NCBI GenBank assembly: GCA_041480845.1
Contig: JBGPAU010000005.1
Location: 1-43,239, forward strand
DNA: 43,239 nucleotides
Origin: LCIL01 sp041480845
GTDB lineage: Bacteria; Patescibacteriota; Microgenomatia; UBA8517
Direction: 5' to 3'
Every line of letters begins with the position of its first letter. Positions within the stretch are counted from its first letter, which is position 1. The notes beneath the pieces are model-generated. The model made no database searches. It was not told where the DNA came from and was given only the letters and a program-made list of their open reading frames with translations. This document shows positions 31,978-39,240 of this stretch, in pieces. A program made the translations under genes and the position numbers.

Positions 31978-33702
31978 ATGGAAGATCTAATCGCCAGGGG
32001 TAAACGAATTATTAACTCTCAACAAAACTCCGTTCTTTCCGCGGCAAGCCTTATCATGGTCATGATTGTTGTCTCCATGGTTTTGGGTCTCATCCGCCAA
32101 AGAGTTCTGGCAAGCTATTTTACACCGGATTCCCTTTCGCTTTTTTTTGCCGCCTTCCGGCTTCCCGATGCAATTTTTCAGGTTCTGGTTTTTGGTACAT
32201 TTTCATCCGCATTTATTCCGGTTTTTACCAGGACTCTTAGGGAAGGCGAGGCCAGAGCCTGGCTTCTTGCCGGGAAAATTGTTTCAATTGGTCTTGCCAT
32301 TTTCCTTTTTGCCGTGGCCATTGTCGGATTTGGAGCGGTAAAAATTTATTCGGTTATTGCTCCTGGGTATGGCATCGCCGGAACAACGGAGATAGCTTTT
32401 CTTGCACGGATTCTTTTTGCGGCGCAGGGATTTTTTGTAATAAGTTACGTTTTAACAGGTGTTTTGGAATCACTTAGAAGATTTTTAATTCCTGCTCTCG
32501 CCCCGATCTTTTACAACTTGGGAATTATATTGGGTACGGTTATATTAACCCCATATCTCGGCCTAACCGCCCCTGCTGTGGGAGTTGTAATTGGCGCCTT
32601 TGCCCACTTTATTATTCAATATCCGTTATCAAGAAAGCTCGGTTTCAGGTTTACTCTGGATTTTAAACCCGATGAAGGAGTAAAAAAGATCGGGCAACTT
32701 GCCCTTCCGAGAGTGATCGATTTGGCATTTGACCAAATCGGTAAAAGTGCGGAACTTTTTCTTTCATCAATTATTTCCCAGGCTTCATATACTTACTATA
32801 CTTTTGCAAATTCCCTTCAACTTCTGCCTGTAACACTTTTTGGGACATCGCTCGCAAAAGCGGTTCTTCCCATGCTTTCACACGTTGAAGGAAACTGGAA
32901 AGAATATAGAAAAATCTTACTGGCTGCGATTTATCAGGCGATGTTTTTTACTTTACCGCTTTCGGCGGCCCTGATTGCTCTGAGAATTCCTGTAGTGCGT
33001 CTTATATATGGGACCAAAATTTTTGATTGGGAGGCGACAGTTCAAACCGGTACTATTCTCTCCGTTTTCGCTATCTCAATTATTTTCCAGACACTTATGT
33101 CCGTTCTTACCAGAGCGTTTTTTGCCATTCATGATACAAAGACTCCGGTAATAATTTCATTTATCGGACTGACAATCTTGGTTATCGGCGATTTTACTTT
33201 GGTTAAGGGATTTCATTTTGATATTTGGGCGTTGGCCGCATCGTTTGCAGTAAGTACCTTAATTGAGGCCATTATTTTACTAATTCTTATAGATAAACGG
33301 GTTGGTGAAATCTTTAATACTAAATTCTTGATTCACAGCTTGAAAATTATTATCGCGACGGTGATTTCAGGAGGAGCAATGTTTTTTGTTCTCAAGATTT
33401 TTGACAAATCGGTTTGGGTAAAAAGGCTTTCATTCTTAAACGGAGTTGACGCTACAAGAACATTTCCTTTTGAGAGATTTATGCTTGACACACGCTATAC
33501 AGGAAACGTAATAATTTTGACAGGGTTGACGTTTTTGGTTGGCGCGATTATCTATACGCTTTTATCTCTTCTTTTCAGGATTGATGAAGCAAGATATTTT
33601 TTAAGTGTCGGCAAGCGAATAATTATAAAAAGAATGCTTCCGCCACTGCCTCCGAGGGAGCAGGAGCCTCTTACCCCGACAACAGACTCCCAGGTTCAAT
33701 AA
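31978..33702 (+). CDS. murJ: Lipid II flippase MurJ
   Basis: 574 aa from the ATG at 31978; the frame from 31933 uses a GTG inside rpsT and is rejected. About 14 membrane helices of the MOP/MviN superfamily. VLGLIRQRVLASYF, LFFAAFRLPDAIFQVLVFG and SSAFIPVFTRTL near the N terminus are typical. MurJ moves lipid-linked peptidoglycan precursor across the membrane. A hydrophilic insert lies before the last helices (about 480-515), and a Pro-rich tail follows. No peptidoglycan synthesis gene adjoins it; the gene after it is the heat-shock operon. Confidence 0.92.
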   Translation: MEDLIARGKRIINSQQNSVLSAASLIMVMIVVSMVLGLIRQRVLASYFTPDSLSLFFAAFRLPDAIFQVLVFGTFSSAFIPVFTRTLREGEARAWLLAGKIVSIGLAIFLFAVAIVGFGAVKIYSVIAPGYGIAGTTEIAFLARILFAAQGFFVISYVLTGVLESLRRFLIPALAPIFYNLGIILGTVILTPYLGLTAPAVGVVIGAFAHFIIQYPLSRKLGFRFTLDFKPDEGVKKIGQLALPRVIDLAFDQIGKSAELFLSSIISQASYTYYTFANSLQLLPVTLFGTSLAKAVLPMLSHVEGNWKEYRKILLAAIYQAMFFTLPLSAALIALRIPVVRLIYGTKIFDWEATVQTGTILSVFAISIIFQTLMSVLTRAFFAIHDTKTPVIISFIGLTILVIGDFTLVKGFHFDIWALAASFAVSTLIEAIILLILIDKRVGEIFNTKFLIHSLKIIIATVISGGAMFFVLKIFDKSVWVKRLSFLNGVDATRTFPFERFMLDTRYTGNVIILTGLTFLVGAIIYTLLSLLFRIDEARYFLSVGKRIIIKRMLPPLPPREQEPLTPTTDSQVQ

Positions 33703-33712
33703 AGGGGTATTA

Positions 33713-33742
33713 ATCCTTCGACTCGTTTTACTCGCTCAGGAT
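33713..33742. repeat. 30-nt intergenic palindromic element
   Basis: ATCCT/AGGAT ends, with CGACTCG and CTCGCTC blocks inside. This resembles the REP-like 'CCTGAGCGA...TCGAAGG' elements scattered in many genomes. It lies between murJ and the hrcA promoter; no T-run follows. Confidence 0.5.
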
Positions 33743-33771
33743 CGCGTGCTATTTGTATTAAACAAAAGTAC

Positions 33772-33800
33772 TTGACATCTTTTAGCACTCGGGGTATTAT
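33772..33800 (+). promoter_or_regulatory. Promoter of the hrcA-grpE-dnaK-dnaJ operon
   Basis: Consensus -35 TTGACA (33772-33777), 17-nt spacer, -10 TATTAT (33795-33800). The expected start is about 33807, only about 5 nt before the hrcA ATG. The CIRCE operator covers the -10 box and start site. Confidence 0.85.
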
Positions 33801-33808
33801 ACTGCTAA
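33782..33808 (+). promoter_or_regulatory. CIRCE operator (HrcA binding site)
   Basis: TTAGCACTC (33782-33790), nine bases, TACTGCTAA (33800-33808). The left half is the exact CIRCE half-site, and the right half matches GAGTGCTAA at 7 of 9 positions. It overlaps the -10 box, so HrcA bound here would block transcription of its own operon. Confidence 0.85.
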
Positions 33809-33811
33809 ACC

Positions 33812-34549
33812 ATGACTGATGGACTTACATCGAGGCAGACCCAAATTCTCAAAACCATTATCAACGAATATATAACGACAGCTGAACCCGTGGGTTCGGA
33901 GGCGATGGATAAGAAATATAATCTTGGCGTTTCCCCTGCCACAATCAGAAACGAGATGGTAACTTTAACCAAGGCAGGGTATCTTAAACAACCACACGCA
34001 TCTGCAGGCAGAATTCCGACCCCGGTAGCGATGAAATTTTATATAAACCAGCTCATGGAGGAAAAACAAATGAGTCTGGTTGATGAGGTTAAGGCCAAAG
34101 AAGAAGTTTGGGGCGCAAGGGATAATGTCGATGAACTGATGGATGAAGCAACACACGCCCTGGCGGCAAGAACAAAATCTTTAGCGGTTGCGGCGCTTAA
34201 GGACAAGAAAGACAGATTTTGGCAGGCGGGACAATCATATATTTTTGATAATCCGGAGTTTGCAGATCTACAGGTGTGTCAAAACCTATTTTCGATCTTT
34301 GAAGAGTTTGATAAAATGGACAGATTGTTTTTTGGCATGAGCGAGTCGTCTTCCCCACTGGAAGTGCTGTTCGGTGAGGAAATCGGCTGGCCGGAACTCA
34401 TCCCTGTCGGAATAGTTGCAACGCATTTTAGCGTAAAAGGAAAACCGTGCGCCCTTGGGGTGATTGGTCCGGCGAGATCAAATTACGGAACAGTGATTCC
34501 GATTTTAAGATATTACGGAAATCTAATAGAGGAGGTAGCAAATGGGTAA
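33812..34549 (+). CDS. hrcA: Heat-shock repressor HrcA, short form
   Basis: 245 aa against about 340 in most bacteria. The N-terminal winged helix is intact (LTSRQTQILKTIINEYITTA, PATIRNEMVTLTKAGYLKQP, SAGRIPTP). The C-terminal GAF-like domain keeps its end (KPCALGVIGPARSNYGTVIP), but the middle is much shorter, so the inserted dimerisation domain is probably reduced. It represses the operon through the CIRCE site just upstream, and release depends on the chaperonin in studied species. Its stop overlaps the grpE start by 8 nt. Confidence 0.92.
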   Translation: MTDGLTSRQTQILKTIINEYITTAEPVGSEAMDKKYNLGVSPATIRNEMVTLTKAGYLKQPHASAGRIPTPVAMKFYINQLMEEKQMSLVDEVKAKEEVWGARDNVDELMDEATHALAARTKSLAVAALKDKKDRFWQAGQSYIFDNPEFADLQVCQNLFSIFEEFDKMDRLFFGMSESSSPLEVLFGEEIGWPELIPVGIVATHFSVKGKPCALGVIGPARSNYGTVIPILRYYGNLIEEVANG

Positions 34550-35024
34550 GAACAAAGTTAAAACTGAAAAGAGAATGCATCACTCCCTGGGAAAAGTTAA
34601 AAGTGCCGGCCAGGTACATGCAGAGTTGGAAATGGTCAAGGGGATGCTGGCAAGGGCATTGGCGGATTATGATAATTTAAGTAAAAGAGTTGACAGGGAA
34701 AGGACTGATTTGGGTAAAATAGCATCTGTCGGGATAATTGTCAGGTTGCTGCCGGTTTTGGACAATCTGGAAAGCGCACAAACACATTTGCAGGACCCGG
34801 GTCTTGCCATAAGCGTGAGTGAATTTAAGAAAGTTTTAGCTGAGTCGGGTTTAGATGAGATTAGGCCGGTAGTTGGGGAAAAGTTTGACGAGCAAACAAT
34901 GGAGGCTATTGAAGTTGTAGCCGGAGAGGGTAATAATAATATTTCAGAGGTGGTTTTACCCGGTTGGAAATTTGAGGATGGTACGATAGTCAGACACGCC
35001 AAGGTAAAGGTGTCGAAAAAATAA
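34542..35024 (+). CDS. grpE: Nucleotide-exchange factor GrpE
   Basis: 160 aa. A basic N-terminal tail, a long helix (AELEMVKGMLARALADYDNL), then the four-helix and beta-wing region: LPVLDNLESAQ, VVGEKFDEQTMEAIEVVAGE and VLPGWKFEDGTIVRHAKVKV. It releases ADP from DnaK. GGAGG lies 6 nt before the ATG at 34542, one of the few clear Shine-Dalgarno sites here. It overlaps hrcA by 8 nt and is 4 nt from dnaK. Confidence 0.93.
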   Translation: MGKNKVKTEKRMHHSLGKVKSAGQVHAELEMVKGMLARALADYDNLSKRVDRERTDLGKIASVGIIVRLLPVLDNLESAQTHLQDPGLAISVSEFKKVLAESGLDEIRPVVGEKFDEQTMEAIEVVAGEGNNNISEVVLPGWKFEDGTIVRHAKVKVSKK

Positions 35025-35028
35025 ATAT

Positions 35029-36927
35029 ATGGGAAAAATAGTTGGAATTGATTTAGGAACAACAAATTCGGTAGTTTCGGTGATGGAGGGGGGTCGCCCC
35101 AAAGTCATTCCGGCGGTGGATACCGGCAGAAACATTACCCCCTCGGTAGTTGAACCGACCAAAAATTTGGTGGGAGACGTGGCCAAAAGGCAAATGATTC
35201 TAAATGCCAAGGACACGATTTACTCCGTCAAACGCCTTATGGGTCGGAGATTTTCAGATAAAGAGGTCAAGCGTACCATTGAGATGGTCCCCTACAAAAT
35301 TATAGAGGGCAAGGCCGGGGTAGCCGACGTTGAAGTCAACGGCAAAACTTATACACCTCAGGAAATTTCGGCTCGAATCTTGATGAAACTTAAAAAGGAT
35401 GCTGAAGCCTATCTTGGAGAAAAAGTTGATCAGGCGGTTATTACCACACCTGCGTATTTTGACGATGCTCAGCGCCAGGCGACAAGGCAAGCCGGTGAAA
35501 TTGCGGGACTGAAAGTTGAAAGAATCATAAATGAACCAACTGCTTCTGCCTTGGCCTACGGACTGGATAAGAAAAAAGCTGAGAAAATCGCGGTTTATGA
35601 TCTTGGAGGCGGAACATTTGATATCTCAATTTTGGAACTTGGGGACGGTGTATTCGAAGTCAAAGCTACAAATGGCGATACCCACCTCGGAGGGGATGAT
35701 TTTGACGCGGTAATAGTTGACTACATTGTTTCCGAATTTAAGAAAGAAAATTCGGTTGATCTAAAGGCTGATACCCAAGCACTTCAAAGAGTCAGGGATG
35801 CTGCCGAAAAGGCAAAAATTGAGCTCTCTGCCAGCATGGAGGTTGAAATTAATCAGCCCTATATTACTCAAAGAGACGGTCAACCGTTGCATCTGACAAT
35901 GAAATTAACCCGCGCCAAGCTTGAAAGTTTGGTTGATGAGCTTATCCAAAAGACAATCAAACCTGTTGAGGCTTGTCTTAAAGATGCCAAGCTTGATCCC
36001 CACGATGTTGATGAGGTGATTATGGTCGGGGGAATGACCAGAATGCCAAAGGTTGTCGAAACCGTTAAAAATTTCTTCGGTAAGGATCTGAACCAGTCTG
36101 TTAATCCGGATGAGGTGGTTGCAATCGGAGCCGCAATTCAGGGCGGAGTTTTGGGGGGCGAGGTTAAAGATATACTTCTTCTTGATGTAACTCCTTTGAC
36201 TTTGGCTATAGAAACCATGGGAAATATCGCTACCCCCATGATTCCGCGAAATACCACGGTTCCTACAAGTAAAACCGAGGTTTTTTCCACGGCCAGCGAC
36301 AACCAAACTCAGGTTCAGATTGTTGTAACTCAGGGAGAGCGTCCGATGAGTGCCGACAATAAAACTCTTGGAACATTTACCCTGGACGGGATTCCTCCTG
36401 CGCCCCGAGGAGTGCCTCAGGTTGAAGTTACTTTTGACATGGATGCCTCAGGAATCCTGACGGTTACGGCTAAAGATAAAGCAACGGGAAAGACCCAAAA
36501 TATTAAAATTACAGGTGCGGTTGGTTTAAGTGATGATGAAGTCAAAAGAATGCAGGCTGAGGCAGAAAAGCACAAAGAAGAAGATGAAAAGAAAGCCGAT
36601 ATAGTCAAAACCAAAAATAGCGCCGATGCCATGGTGGCTACAGCCGAAAAAGCCATTAAAGATGCCGGCGATAAAGCCCCGGCCGATGTAAAAGAAAAAG
36701 TTGAAGAGAAAGTTAAAAAAGTTAAGGAAGTTGTAGCTAAAGAAGACGCAAGCAAAGAAGATATTGAAGCCGCCACAAAGGATTTGTCCGATACTTTGAG
36801 CCAAATCGGGCAAGCAATGTATCAAAAAACTGAAGAACCAAAGAAAGAAGGAACCGAAGAACCAAAAGATGAGAAATCTGATAAAAAGGATAACGAAAAG
36901 GTTGAAGAGGGCGAGGTTGTGAGTTAA
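35029..36927 (+). CDS. dnaK: Chaperone DnaK (Hsp70)
   Basis: 632 aa, full length. The ATPase domain has IDLGTTNSVV (7-16), VYDLGGGTFDISI and GGMTRMPKV; the substrate domain has LLLDVTPLTLAIET and the lid helices follow. The quadrant insert found in Gram-negative-type DnaK is present. The C-terminal tail is a Lys/Glu-rich low-complexity stretch ending EVVS rather than the EEVD-like end. It folds proteins with DnaJ and GrpE encoded beside it. Confidence 0.97.
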   Translation: MGKIVGIDLGTTNSVVSVMEGGRPKVIPAVDTGRNITPSVVEPTKNLVGDVAKRQMILNAKDTIYSVKRLMGRRFSDKEVKRTIEMVPYKIIEGKAGVADVEVNGKTYTPQEISARILMKLKKDAEAYLGEKVDQAVITTPAYFDDAQRQATRQAGEIAGLKVERIINEPTASALAYGLDKKKAEKIAVYDLGGGTFDISILELGDGVFEVKATNGDTHLGGDDFDAVIVDYIVSEFKKENSVDLKADTQALQRVRDAAEKAKIELSASMEVEINQPYITQRDGQPLHLTMKLTRAKLESLVDELIQKTIKPVEACLKDAKLDPHDVDEVIMVGGMTRMPKVVETVKNFFGKDLNQSVNPDEVVAIGAAIQGGVLGGEVKDILLLDVTPLTLAIETMGNIATPMIPRNTTVPTSKTEVFSTASDNQTQVQIVVTQGERPMSADNKTLGTFTLDGIPPAPRGVPQVEVTFDMDASGILTVTAKDKATGKTQNIKITGAVGLSDDEVKRMQAEAEKHKEEDEKKADIVKTKNSADAMVATAEKAIKDAGDKAPADVKEKVEEKVKKVKEVVAKEDASKEDIEAATKDLSDTLSQIGQAMYQKTEEPKKEGTEEPKDEKSDKKDNEKVEEGEVVS

Positions 36928-36938
36928 GCTTCATTTTA

Positions 36939-37811
36939 ATGGCTACAAAAACCGATTACTACGATATCCTCGGTATATCAAAAAGTGCCTCTGCGGATGA
37001 GATAAAAAAGGCGTATCGCAAGCAGGCTTTGGAGTGGCATCCGGACAGACACAAAGATGATAAAGAAGTTGCCGAAAAAAGATTTAAGGAAATAAACGAA
37101 GCCTATCAGGTTCTTTCCAATCCTGAGAAAAAAGCGGCTTTTGATCAATACGGCCACGCGGCCTTTACCCCAGGAGGCGGAAATCCATTTGCGGGAGGTT
37201 TTGGCGGTCAGTCAGGTCCTTTTACTTATACCTACACTACCGGTGGTGACGGACAAAACCCCTTTGGCAACTTTGACTTCGGAGATCCGTTTGATATTTT
37301 CGAAAGCTTCTTCGGCGGGGGGAACCCTTTTGGACGCGCGCAACGTCAGCAAATTCCGCGCTATTCGATGACACTGGATTTTATGGAGGCAGCCAAAGGG
37401 GTAAGCAAAGAAGTTGATGTCGGGGGCAAAAAGAGAAAAATTAAAATTCCGGCCGGTATTTATGAAGGAGCCAGAATTAATTTTGGCGACTTTACCCTCT
37501 CGGTAAATATTAAGCCCGATAAACTTTTTGAGCGTCAAGATGATGATATTTATGTAACTGTAGCAATTCCTTTTTCTTTGGCAGTTCTTGGAGGAGAAAT
37601 TGAGGTTCCGACTATTGAAGATAAGATAAAAATCAGAATCAGGCCGGCAACTCAAAGCGGAACCATGATGCGCCTTCGTGAACACGGCGTTCCCCATCTC
37701 CATGGCCGGGGCAAGGGAGACGAATATGTTCGCATAAACGTTCTAATTCCCGAAAAATTGACTAGGGAACAGAGAAGCATTATTGAGGAGATGAAAAATA
37801 GCAATTTGTGA
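36939..37811 (+). CDS. DnaJ-type co-chaperone without zinc finger (CbpA-like)
   Basis: 290 aa. J domain (residues 5-70) with the HPD motif (WHPDRHK), a Gly/Phe-rich linker (about 75-125), then two beta-sandwich C-terminal domains (YSMTLDFMEAAKGVSKEVDV; IPFSLAVLGGEIEVPT). No CxxCxGxG zinc-finger repeats, so it is a class B (CbpA-type) J protein although it sits in the usual dnaJ position. It stimulates DnaK ATPase. It is followed 39 nt later by an intrinsic terminator. Confidence 0.9.
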   Translation: MATKTDYYDILGISKSASADEIKKAYRKQALEWHPDRHKDDKEVAEKRFKEINEAYQVLSNPEKKAAFDQYGHAAFTPGGGNPFAGGFGGQSGPFTYTYTTGGDGQNPFGNFDFGDPFDIFESFFGGGNPFGRAQRQQIPRYSMTLDFMEAAKGVSKEVDVGGKKRKIKIPAGIYEGARINFGDFTLSVNIKPDKLFERQDDDIYVTVAIPFSLAVLGGEIEVPTIEDKIKIRIRPATQSGTMMRLREHGVPHLHGRGKGDEYVRINVLIPEKLTREQRSIIEEMKNSNL

Positions 37812-37813
37812 GT

Positions 37814-37842
37814 TTGACTTCGGGTGGCTTCTAGACTAGAAT
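37814..37842 (+). promoter_or_regulatory. Promoter upstream of nusA
   Basis: -35 TTGACT (37814-37819), 17-nt spacer, -10 TAGAAT (37837-37842). The start should be near 37849, right at the beginning of the terminator hairpin described next. It begins 3 nt after the dnaJ-like stop codon. Confidence 0.6.
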
Positions 37843-37849
37843 TACACTT

Positions 37850-37878
37850 GGTGGGAAAGGTAGCCCGCCATTTTTTTT
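37850..37878 (+). terminator. Intrinsic terminator immediately before nusA
   Basis: GGTGGG (37850-37855) pairs with CCCGCC (37864-37869) with one G-U, an 8-nt loop, then A and eight T (37871-37878). It can end the hrcA-dnaK operon, but it also lies between the only visible nusA promoter and the nusA ATG at 37883, so it may act as an attenuator of nusA. Confidence 0.75.
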
Positions 37879-37882
37879 ACTT

Positions 37883-39166
37883 ATGCCAACAGCAAGAACA
37901 GAATTTTCGCAGGCACTAAAAGCCATAGCCCAGGAGCGGGGCTTGGATCCCGATGTGATTTTGGAAACCATTAAACAGGCAATTATCGCTGCATATAAAA
38001 GAGACGCCTCGGAACAAGGAGTCGAGGTTGATACTTTTGATTACGACGCTGTAATTGATTCTGTAAACGGCGAAACCAAAGTTTTTGCCTGGCCCCTTCC
38101 CGCGGAGGATGCCACCGAAAAAGATATTGAAAAAGCCAAAAAAGAGAAAAAGGATGTTACTCCCCCTGGCTTCGGCCGTATTGCAGCCCAAACTGCAAAA
38201 CAGGTAATTCATCAGAAAATCCGCGAAGCGGAAAAAGGAGCCATCATGGAAGAGTTCCAGGAAAAAGTCGGATCCTTGGTTTCGGGACTGATCCTCAGGT
38301 TTGACGGGCCGAATGTAAGAATAGATTTGGGAAGAACAGAAGCCATAATGCTGGCCGAGGATAGAATTCCAAACGAGAGATTAAACTTAAACCAACGCTT
38401 AAGTTTTTTGATTAAGTCTATTAACGAAACCCCCAGAGGCAAAGAGATATTTTTATCCCGTGCGGATCCTCAATTTGTAGTTAAACTTTTTGCCAGGGAA
38501 GTACCGGAATTTAATTCAGGTTCGGTTGAAATAAAGGCCATTGCCAGGGAGCCCGGAGTAAGAACCAAGGCGGCAGTTTTTTCCAGCCAGACAGGAGTTG
38601 ACCCGGTGGGTTCTTGTGTCGGACAAAAAGGTGTCAGGGTTCAGGCAGTAACAAATGAAGTCGGTGGTGAGAGAGTTGACGTAATTCCCTGGAATGATGA
38701 TGTGGCGGAACTCATTAAATCTTCTCTTTCCCCTGCCGAAAATTTGTCGGTAGTACTTGATCACGAAAAAACTATCGCCAAAGTAAGCGCCCCTGAAGAC
38801 CAACTTTCCATGGCGATCGGAAAAGACGGGCAAAATGTCCGTTTAACGGCAAAACTGACCGGCTGGAGAATCGAAGTTGAAGGGAACGGCATGATTTCTG
38901 CACCCGAAGAACCCTCCTCCGCCAAGGCTACGGAAGGGCAAGTGAAAGTTGGAGTACCTGCTGTCAAAAAGATAACCAAGACCAAAGCCAGAAAACTTGC
39001 CAAGAAAGCGAAGGAGGCAAAATCGGAAGAACTTAAGGCCTCGGAAATGAAAGCCGAAGGTCCTGAGGAGGTCGTTGGAGAAGAGCCGAAAATCAAAGTT
39101 CCGGAGATGAAGATAGTGGTCGAAGAGCCGAAAAAGGAAGAGATGAAGTCTGAAGATAACAAATAA
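37883..39166 (+). CDS. nusA: Transcription termination/antitermination factor NusA
   Basis: 427 aa. The N-terminal RNA-polymerase-binding domain (FSQALKAIAQERGLDPDVIL; to about 130), an S1 domain (about 130-205; EEFQEKVGSLVSGLILRFDG), KH1 (SCVGQKGVRVQAVTNEV) and KH2 (SMAIGKDGQNVRLTAKLTG) are all visible. A Lys/Glu/Pro-rich tail replaces the acidic repeats of E. coli NusA. The gene starts 4 nt after the T-run of a terminator and has no Shine-Dalgarno. A palindromic element is inserted in frame just after KH2 (38912). Confidence 0.95.
   Translation: MPTARTEFSQALKAIAQERGLDPDVILETIKQAIIAAYKRDASEQGVEVDTFDYDAVIDSVNGETKVFAWPLPAEDATEKDIEKAKKEKKDVTPPGFGRIAAQTAKQVIHQKIREAEKGAIMEEFQEKVGSLVSGLILRFDGPNVRIDLGRTEAIMLAEDRIPNERLNLNQRLSFLIKSINETPRGKEIFLSRADPQFVVKLFAREVPEFNSGSVEIKAIAREPGVRTKAAVFSSQTGVDPVGSCVGQKGVRVQAVTNEVGGERVDVIPWNDDVAELIKSSLSPAENLSVVLDHEKTIAKVSAPEDQLSMAIGKDGQNVRLTAKLTGWRIEVEGNGMISAPEEPSSAKATEGQVKVGVPAVKKITKTKARKLAKKAKEAKSEELKASEMKAEGPEEVVGEEPKIKVPEMKIVVEEPKKEEMKSEDNK
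38912..38938 (+). repeat. In-gene palindromic element, copy D
   Basis: 27 nt in nusA: outer arms CCCTCC/GGAAGGG (one mismatch), inner GCC-AA-GGC. Translated as PSSAKATEG, residues about 344-352, in the linker after the KH2 domain. Confidence 0.75.
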
Positions 39167-39185
39167 AATGGAATTTTTGGTAAAT

Positions 39186-39238
39186 TTCGAAAAAATATCT
39201 TCATAGTTTAGACTTCGGCTTCCCGATTCGAAAAAATA
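39186..39238. repeat. Direct repeat upstream of infB
   Basis: TTCGAAAAAATA occurs at 39186-39197 and 39227-39238, 41 nt apart, the second ending 2 nt before the infB ATG. The gap between nusA and infB holds no clear promoter. The repeat may be chance in an A-rich leader or a regulator site. Confidence 0.4.
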
Positions 39239-39240
39239 AC

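Noticed and set aside
37212..37703. 163-codon minus-strand frame opposite the dnaJ-like gene
   Set aside because: Shadow of a real J-protein gene; no promoter or family motif.
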